A DNA stretch of 64,000 nucleotides from Arthrobacter sp. Soil762. GTDB taxonomy: Bacteria > Actinomycetota > Actinomycetes > Actinomycetales > Micrococcaceae. The stretch is from contig NZ_LMSG01000017.1 in assembly GCF_001428335.1 (NCBI RefSeq), positions 62,140 through 126,139 on the forward strand, written 5' to 3'. The notes under the pieces are model-generated. The model searched no databases and was not told the DNA's origin. It was given only the letters and a program-made list of their open reading frames with translations. Both the position numbers and the translations under genes were made by a program. Below are positions 57,401 through 64,000 of this stretch, piece by piece. Within the stretch, counting starts at the first letter, position 1. Each line of letters begins with the position of its first letter.

Positions 57401-58983
57401 GCGAATCCGGCGGTAATGCAGGCGGCACGGGCGGCAGCGGCAGCGGCGCCCCGGGCGGACGCGGCAACAACGGACGTGGCAAGGGCGGGCCGCGGGATTC
57501 CAGCCAGCGCAACGCCCAGGGCCGCGAACGCAACCGCCCCTCCCAGCGGAGCTTCACCGAAAACGCTCCTGCGCAGCGGACCCGCCGGGCGGACCCCGCG
57601 CGGCTTGTGGCTTTTGAAGTCCTGCGCGCGGTAGCCGCCGAGGACGCCTACGCCAACCTGGTGCTCCCGTCCCGCATCCGCCATCACGGCCTGGACAAGC
57701 GCGACGCCGGCTTCGCCACCGAGCTCAGCTACGGGGCCCTGCGTGGCCAGGGCACGTACGATGCCATCCTGGCGCGCTGCGTTGACCGGCCGCTGGACCA
57801 GCTTGACCCTGCCATTCTCGACGCCCTGCGGATCGGCACCCATCAGCTGCTGGCCATGCGTGTCCCGGCCCACGCCGCCCTGGATCAGACCGTGGGCCTG
57901 GCCCGCGCCGTCATCGGCGCCGGACCCTCCGCCCTGATAAACGCAGTATTGCGGAAAGTCACGGCGCACACCCTGGAGGAGTGGCTTGAGATCCTCGTTG
58001 CCGGTGAAAGCGACGAAACCACCATCGCCTCCCTCCGGTACGCCCACCCCGAATGGATTGTCCGGGCCATGCGCCAGTCCCTGGTGGCTCACGGGCGGTC
58101 AGCCGCCGAAATCAACGACCTGCTGGAAGCCGATAACGAAGCTCCGGTGGTTAACCTCGTGGCCCTGCCCGGCCTGGGCAGCCTGGATGAAGCTCTGGAG
58201 GGCGGGGCAACCCCCGGTGAACTCGTTGAAGGCTCGGCGCTCTCCAGCGGCGGAGACCTGGGCCGCCTCGCCTCCATCCGGGAAGGCAGCACGCGCGTCC
58301 AGGATGTGGGCTCCCAACTGGTGGCCCGCGCCATGGCGGCGGTGGACCTCGATCCCACCGGAAGCCCTGGGGCAGAACGCCGGAACGAAACCTGGCTGGA
58401 CCTGTGCGCCGGCCCCGGCGGTAAGGCGGCCCTGCTGGGCGCCCTGGCCAACGCCCAGGGTGCCACGCTGCTCGCGAATGAACCGGCCCCGCACCGTGCC
58501 AAACTCGTCAGCCAGGCCCTGTCCGCCGTGCCCCGGGACGTCTGGCGCGTCCGGACCGGCGATGGCCGCGACGTGGGCACTGAGCAGCCGGAGTCCTTTG
58601 ACCGTGTCTTGGTGGACGTCCCCTGCAGCGGGCTGGGTGCCCTGCGCCGCAGGCCGGAGTCCCGCTGGCGCCGCACCCCCAAGGACCTCGCAGACCTGGG
58701 ACCGCTGCAGCGCGCCCTGTTGAAATCGGCGCTGGAGGCCGTCCGCCCCGGCGGAGTGGTTGCCTATGTCACCTGTTCACCCCACCCGGCCGAAACCACG
58801 GCAGTGGTCAGCGATGCCCTCCGGAAGCGGGATGACCTGGAGCTGCTGGACGCCGGTGCCGTGCTGGACAGCGTGAGCCTGACCGGGAATCTGGGCGCAG
58901 GCCACGATTCCACGGCGCAACTCTGGCCGCACATCCACAGCACCGATGCCATGTTCCTGGCCCTCATCCGGAAGAAAGCCTGA
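57397..58983 (+). CDS. rsmB: 16S rRNA (cytosine-5) methyltransferase RsmB/NOP family
   Basis: A 528-residue protein. The first about 60 residues are a Gly/Arg/Asn-rich basic tail (GGRGNNGRGKGGPRDSSQRN). A NusB-like helical domain follows (RLVAFEVLRAVAAEDAYANL). The SAM-binding core has DLCAGPGGKAALL, VDVPCSGLGALRRRPESRWRR (in part) with motif IV Cys, and YVTCSPHP with motif VI catalytic Cys. Confidence 0.93.
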   Translation: MSESGGNAGGTGGSGSGAPGGRGNNGRGKGGPRDSSQRNAQGRERNRPSQRSFTENAPAQRTRRADPARLVAFEVLRAVAAEDAYANLVLPSRIRHHGLDKRDAGFATELSYGALRGQGTYDAILARCVDRPLDQLDPAILDALRIGTHQLLAMRVPAHAALDQTVGLARAVIGAGPSALINAVLRKVTAHTLEEWLEILVAGESDETTIASLRYAHPEWIVRAMRQSLVAHGRSAAEINDLLEADNEAPVVNLVALPGLGSLDEALEGGATPGELVEGSALSSGGDLGRLASIREGSTRVQDVGSQLVARAMAAVDLDPTGSPGAERRNETWLDLCAGPGGKAALLGALANAQGATLLANEPAPHRAKLVSQALSAVPRDVWRVRTGDGRDVGTEQPESFDRVLVDVPCSGLGALRRRPESRWRRTPKDLADLGPLQRALLKSALEAVRPGGVVAYVTCSPHPAETTAVVSDALRKRDDLELLDAGAVLDSVSLTGNLGAGHDSTAQLWPHIHSTDAMFLALIRKKA

Positions 58984-59001
58984 CCCGTGAAAGGTTCCCC
59001 C

Positions 59002-59682
59002 ATGCTGCAGTGCTGCATCAACCCCAGCATCCTGTCCGCCGACTTCGTCAACCTCGAAGCCGAACTGCAGCGCATCAGCAACGCTGACGCCGTGCACGTG
59101 GACGTTATGGACAATCACTTTGTCCCCAACCTCACCTTGGGCTTGCCCGTGGTCCAGCGGATCCAGGCGGTCAGCCCCGTCCCGCTGGACGCCCACCTGA
59201 TGATCTCCGACGCCGACCGCTGGGCGCCGGGGTTCGCCGACGCGGGGCTGGCCTCCGTGACCTTCCACGCAGAAGCCTCCATTGCGCCGGTCAAACTGGC
59301 CCGCGAACTCCGGGCCCGGGGCTCCAAGGCCGGCATGGCGCTGCGCCCTGCCACGGCTGTGGAACCCTACCTGGACATGCTTGAGGAACTGGACATGCTC
59401 CTGATCATGACCGTGGAGCCGGGCTTCGGCGGCCAGGCGTTCCTGGACTTCACCCTGCCCAAGATCCGCAAGGCCCGGGCGGCCATTGACGGCTCCGGAA
59501 TCAACGTCGCCCTCCAGGTGGACGGCGGCATCACCGAGGAAACCATTCTGCGGGCGGCCGAAGCAGGAGCCAACGTCTTTGTGGCGGGTTCGGCTGTCTA
59601 CGGCGCGGAGGACCCGGCAGCAGCCATCGGACGGCTCCGCGAAGCCGGCAGCATCAAGTTACGTGCTGCGTCCGCGGAATAG
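59002..59682 (+). CDS. rpe: Ribulose-phosphate 3-epimerase
   Basis: A 226-residue TIM-barrel enzyme: [31 protein letters not shown] with the metal-binding His/Asp, [12 protein letters not shown] and [10 protein letters not shown]. It interconverts ribulose-5-P and xylulose-5-P. ATG 59002 with AAAGG seven bases upstream is preferred to the GTG at 58987. It supplies ribulose-5-P chemistry near the riboflavin genes. Confidence 0.96.
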   Translation: MLQCCINPSILSADFVNLEAELQRISNADAVHVDVMDNHFVPNLTLGLPVVQRIQAVSPVPLDAHLMISDADRWAPGFADAGLASVTFHAEASIAPVKLARELRARGSKAGMALRPATAVEPYLDMLEELDMLLIMTVEPGFGGQAFLDFTLPKIRKARAAIDGSGINVALQVDGGITEETILRAAEAGANVFVAGSAVYGAEDPAAAIGRLREAGSIKLRAASAE

Positions 59683-59724
59683 TCTGGGCCATCTTGTGGT
59701 TATGGCACAATAGCAACACACAAT

Positions 59725-59875
59725 ACGTGCTCCGGGGTCGGTGTAAGTCCGAACCGGCGGTGATAGTCCGCGACCCGCGAGCTGGCGCTTTCCCCCTTCA
59801 GGGAAGGAACCGGCGGACGGTTGAACTGGTGAAATTCCGGTACCGACAGTTAAAGTCTGGATGAGAGAAGCACGT
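59725..59875 (+). promoter_or_regulatory. FMN riboswitch (RFN element)
   Basis: ACGTGC/GCACGT closes the element. Inside are the conserved blocks CTCCGGGGTCGGTG, GAACCGGCGGTGATAG, ACCGGCGGAC and GATGAGAGAAG, the RFN signature. It would turn down the rib operon when FMN is high. The expression platform probably lies at 59933-59992. Confidence 0.96.
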
Positions 59876-59932
59876 ACAGCTGTATCTGTGGCGCCCTATG
59901 GTGCTGCGGCCTTCTGCTGTCGTATACCCCCG

Positions 59933-59992
59933 GAGCCATCGCGGTTCTAGAGGGAAGGAACGACAACACACATGAACCCCTTGCGATGGCTC
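59933..59992 (+). promoter_or_regulatory. Stem-loop enclosing leader SD, candidate expression platform
   Basis: GAGCCATCGC (59933-59942) pairs with GCGATGGCTC (59983-59992). The loop holds AGAGGGAAGGA and the leader ATG (59972). Closing this stem could hinder ribosome entry, coupling FMN sensing to translation of leader and ribD. A U-tract for termination is not present. Confidence 0.55.
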
Positions 59993-60055
59993 TTTGAAGC
60001 CAGGATTTCCCATGCTCCGGGAACCGAAGCCACCGAACCGGTGGCTGCCCCATGA
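59972..60055 (+). CDS. 27-aa leader peptide overlapping ribD
   Basis: ATG 59972 (GGAAGGA about 9 nt upstream) encodes MNPLRWLFEARISHAPGTEA and seven more residues; its TGA overlaps the ribD ATG (ATGA, 60052-60055). Translation of the leader would carry ribosomes onto ribD, which itself lacks a strong SD. Confidence 0.6.
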   Translation: MNPLRWLFEARISHAPGTEATEPVAAP

Positions 60056-61170
60056 CCCGGATCGAAAACGTCACGGCGTTCAGCGCCGCCGAAACCGCCG
60101 CCATGGACGCAGCTCTCGAAGCAGCCCTGCAGGGCCCGCGCGGAGCGAATCCGCTGGTGGGCGCCGTCGTCATCGATGCTGCCGGCCACCAGCTGGTGAC
60201 CGGCTACCACCGCGGTGCCGGCACACCCCACGCGGAAGCGGACGCCATCGCCCAGGCTGAGGCCGCAGGGCTGGACCTGAGCGGCTGCACAATGGTGATC
60301 ACGCTGGAACCCTGTGACCACAGCGGCCGCACGGGGCCCTGCACGCAGGCGATCATTCGTGCGGGAATCACGGACGTGGTCTACGCAGTCGACGATCCTC
60401 ATGACCCTGCGGCGGGCGGCGCAGCCACCCTCCGGAACGCGGGCGTCCAGGTCCGCAGCGGGCTCGCGGCCAGCGAATCGTTCAAGTTGAACCGTCAGTG
60501 GTTCCTGGGAGTGGCCGTACAGCGCCCGTTCGTGACGCTGCACATCGCTCAGACCCTGGACAGCCGGATCGCCGCTGAGGACGGAACGAGCCAGTGGATC
60601 TCCTCCCCGGAGTCGCTCGCTGACAACCACGGACTGAGGCGGCGGATCGACGCCATCCTCGTCGGCACGCAGACCGTGCTCGTGGACAACCCCCGGCTGA
60701 CAGCCCGCGACGCGTCCGGAGCCACAGCCGGCAAGCAGCCGCTGCGTGCCGTGATGGGCCTGCGCGACATTCCGGCCGACGCCGCCGTCTTCGGTGACGA
60801 CGGTAACGTGCTCCACCTCGCCACGCGGGATCCGCGGGAGGCGCTCTCGCTCCTTTACGCGGAGGGAGTCCGCCACGTCATGGTGGAAGGCGGCTCACGC
60901 ATCCTCAGTTCGTTCCTGTCCGCCGGGCTTGTGGACGAACTCATTGTCTACCTTGCCCCGACCCTGCTGGGCTCCGGAACTCCCGCCCTCAACGGACTGG
61001 GAATCACCACCCTCGCGGATGCCCGGCGCTGGGACTGGGACCCCTCCGACGGTGGCGCCGTCCTGACCCTGGGCCGGGACCTGAGGCTGCACCTCCGTCC
61101 GGTACCAACCGAAGCTCTTGAACCACACCTATCCCGCGCTGCCGCGGAACCAGCCATGGGAGGCTACTGA
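60052..61170 (+). CDS. ribD: Bifunctional riboflavin deaminase/reductase RibD
   Basis: A 372-residue protein. The N-terminal deaminase has GRGANPLVGAVV-like PRGANPLVGAVV, HAEADAI (zinc His/Glu) and EPCDHSGRTGPC (zinc Cys pair). The reductase domain (about 150-350) has HIAQTLDSRIAAEDGTSQWI, VGTQTVLVDNP and MVEGGSRI. It does the second and third steps of riboflavin synthesis. 1-nt overlap with ribE. Confidence 0.96.
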   Translation: MTRIENVTAFSAAETAAMDAALEAALQGPRGANPLVGAVVIDAAGHQLVTGYHRGAGTPHAEADAIAQAEAAGLDLSGCTMVITLEPCDHSGRTGPCTQAIIRAGITDVVYAVDDPHDPAAGGAATLRNAGVQVRSGLAASESFKLNRQWFLGVAVQRPFVTLHIAQTLDSRIAAEDGTSQWISSPESLADNHGLRRRIDAILVGTQTVLVDNPRLTARDASGATAGKQPLRAVMGLRDIPADAAVFGDDGNVLHLATRDPREALSLLYAEGVRHVMVEGGSRILSSFLSAGLVDELIVYLAPTLLGSGTPALNGLGITTLADARRWDWDPSDGGAVLTLGRDLRLHLRPVPTEALEPHLSRAAAEPAMGGY

Positions 61171-61805
61171 TGTTTACCGGAATTATTGCCGAACAGGGAC
61201 AGGTCCTGTCCGTGGAGCGGGATGGCGATGCCAGCGCAACGCTCCGCCTGCGGGCGCCCGGCACCACCGAAGGGCTGGGACTTGGCGGGTCCATTGCCGT
61301 CAACGGGGTCTGCCTGACGGCCACCGCCATCGAGGGCAAAGAGTTCAGCGTTGATGTGATGGGCGAAACCCTCGTCCGCAGCACCATCGGCGAACTAGCC
61401 GCCGGTGACTCGGTGAACCTTGAGCGCTGCGTCCCCGCCGGCGGCCGGCTGGACGGCCACGTCGTCCAGGGCCACGTCGACGGCGTCGGGCAGCTGCTGG
61501 AGCGCGAGGCGCTCGGCAACTGGGAACGCCTCAGGTTCGGCATACCGGCCAACCTTGCCCGCTATATCGCGGAGAAGGGCTCCATCGCGATCGACGGCGT
61601 CTCGCTCACCGTCACGGCGGTCAGCCCCGCCGCGGAGCCGCAGCCCTGGTTCGAAGTGGGGCTGATCCCCACCACACTGGCAGAGACCGGACTGGGGGCC
61701 AAGGCAACCGGCAGCAGGGTCAACCTTGAAGTCGACGTGCTCGCCAAATACACCGAACGGCTGCTGGCCTTCAGCACCGGCGCAACCACCGGGGGCGAAC
61801 GATGA
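61170..61805 (+). CDS. ribE: Riboflavin synthase alpha chain
   Basis: A 211-residue protein with two lumazine-binding repeats: [12 protein letters not shown] and [15 protein letters not shown] in the first, [15 protein letters not shown] and [15 protein letters not shown] in the second. It dismutates lumazine to riboflavin. It is sometimes named ribC. 4-nt overlap with ribB. Confidence 0.96.
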   Translation: MFTGIIAEQGQVLSVERDGDASATLRLRAPGTTEGLGLGGSIAVNGVCLTATAIEGKEFSVDVMGETLVRSTIGELAAGDSVNLERCVPAGGRLDGHVVQGHVDGVGQLLEREALGNWERLRFGIPANLARYIAEKGSIAIDGVSLTVTAVSPAAEPQPWFEVGLIPTTLAETGLGAKATGSRVNLEVDVLAKYTERLLAFSTGATTGGER

Positions 61806-62518
61806 ACGCTGCCGTTCGGCTGGACCCGGCCGCGGACGCCGGCCCGGCGCCTAGCGCAACCTTCGGACTTGACCCCGTGGAAGATGCCATCCGCGCCATG
61901 GCCGCCGGCCGGCCTGTGCTGGTGGTGGACAACGAGGACCGCGAGAACGAAGGCGACATCATCTTCGCCGCACAGCATGCCACCCCTGCCCTCATGGGAT
62001 GGACTATCCGCTACAGCTCCGGCGTCATCTGCGTCCCCTTGAGCGGGGAGCGCGCCGACACGCTGGCCCTGCCGCCCATGGTGGCCGTGAACCAGGACGC
62101 GAAGGGTACGGCGTACACCGTTTCCTGCGATGCTGCGGTGGGTGTCAGCACCGGAATCTCCGCCACAGACCGGGCCCTCACGGCCCGCGTCCTTGCCGAC
62201 CCCGGCGCCGGACCGGCGGCCGTGACCCGGCCCGGGCATATTTTCCCGCTCCGGGCAGTTAACGGAGGAGTGCGTGAACGCCCCGGCCATACCGAAGCGG
62301 CCGTGGACCTCTGCCGGCTCGCCGGACTGGAGCCAGTGGGCGTGATCGCCGAGGTTGTGTACGACGACGGTGAAATGATGCGGCTCGACGGGCTGCGGGG
62401 ATTCGCCGCTGAACACGGGTGCCCCCTGATCTCGATTGAGGATCTGGTGGCCTACCTTGATGCAGGAGCCGGGACACCCGCCGACAGTGACACCGGGCCG
62501 GACGCCCGGGCGGAGTAG
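61802..62518 (+). CDS. ribB: 3,4-dihydroxy-2-butanone 4-phosphate synthase
   Basis: A 238-residue Rib[18 protein letters not shown] carries the acidic metal-binding loop, then [20 protein letters not shown] (the RAxxGGV turn) and [16 protein letters not shown]. It makes the four-carbon unit from ribulose-5-P. Here RibB and RibA are separate genes rather than the usual RibBA fusion. Confidence 0.95.
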   Translation: MNAAVRLDPAADAGPAPSATFGLDPVEDAIRAMAAGRPVLVVDNEDRENEGDIIFAAQHATPALMGWTIRYSSGVICVPLSGERADTLALPPMVAVNQDAKGTAYTVSCDAAVGVSTGISATDRALTARVLADPGAGPAAVTRPGHIFPLRAVNGGVRERPGHTEAAVDLCRLAGLEPVGVIAEVVYDDGEMMRLDGLRGFAAEHGCPLISIEDLVAYLDAGAGTPADSDTGPDARAE

Positions 62519-62528
62519 AGGAGTAATG

Positions 62529-63763
<1,235 letters not shown>

Positions 63764-63867
63764 CAGCGGGCGGGCTGCCGGGGCGCGGTGTGTGTTCGCT
63801 CACATCGCGCCCGTCATGCGGCGGCCCGAAAGGCGCCCCCGGGCCGGCAGCAAGTAGGCTGTAGGGC

Positions 63868-64000
63868 GTGAAGAATTTCGAGACGCTGTTCGCTGAACTG
63901 AGTGAGAAGGCAGCCACCCGCCCGGCAGGCTCCCGCACCGTCGCTGAATTGGAGTCCGGAGTCCACGGCATTGGCAAGAAAGTCGTGGAGGAAGCAGCCG
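63868..64000 (+). CDS. hisE: Phosphoribosyl-ATP pyrophosphatase, 5' part
   Basis: The first 44 residues ([19 protein letters not shown]... [11 protein letters not shown]) match HisE, histidine step 2. GTG 63868 has no SD; TAGGCT at 63855-63860 could be a -10 box for a near-leaderless mRNA. The 3' part is beyond the window. Confidence 0.9.
   Translation, partial: MKNFETLFAELSEKAATRPAGSRTVAELESGVHGIGKKVVEEAA

Overview
The window is high-GC actinobacterial chromosome, most likely Arthrobacter/Pseudarthrobacter or another Micrococcaceae. The reasons are the gene families present (DUF3000, DUF6421, MT0933-type antitoxin), the rnd-DUF3000 and fmt-rsmB-rpe-rib-hisE orders, and frequent GTG/TTG starts. 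No name can be proved from sequence alone. It holds host genes (1-13.5 kb), a complete-looking 41.3-kb prophage (13,540-54,803), and host genes again (54.8-64 kb).

Left host arm: a thiolase (cut by the window edge), ribonuclease D, DUF3000, threonine aldolase, and a coupled SDR/DUF6421 pair. Next come MsrB, a Ser-hydrolase-like protein, a Cys-tRNA(Pro) deacylase, a SufE-sulfurtransferase pair and ZapE. A cluster of five minus-strand tRNA genes (Gly, Cys, Val, Gly, Val) and a plus-strand tRNA-Val(CAC) end the arm.

Prophage: a siphovirus-type element integrated in the 3' half of tRNA-Val(CAC). It is bounded by an exact 47-bp repeat (attL 13,540-13,586; attR 54,757-54,803). The right end holds a plus-strand lysogeny block: repressor, a two-gene soluble plus four-TM module, ImmA-like protease and tyrosine integrase. 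Divergently, a minus-strand operon with many 4-nt ATGA/GTGA overlaps runs from a Cro-like regulator through a Xis-like protein, ParB-like protein, sliding clamp, HNH and VRR-NUC proteins. It continues into packaging (HNH, TerS, TerL, portal), capsid (protease/scaffold, decoration, HK97-type capsid), connectors, tail (major tail protein, frameshifted chaperones, 862-aa tape measure, Dit, Gp37-like), lysis (M23+GH25 endolysin, holin) and a tail-tip cluster with an SGNH hydrolase. The left end carries plus-strand cargo: a Clp-fold serine protease with a tiny leaderless upstream gene, and a membrane acyltransferase.

Right host arm: a PD-(D/E)XK-like protein, peptide deformylase, Fmt, RsmB, Rpe, an FMN riboswitch with a short leader ORF, ribD-ribE-ribB-ribA-ribH and the start of hisE.

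Most notable: the uncharacterised two-gene module beside the repressor (candidate superinfection exclusion or defence), a canonical G GGA AAA frameshift site in the tail chaperone genes, a short early protein carrying a copy of the TerL N-terminal PWQK motif, a leader ORF whose SD lies in a stem-loop under the FMN riboswitch, and a 16-bp-arm palindrome before the thiolase gene.
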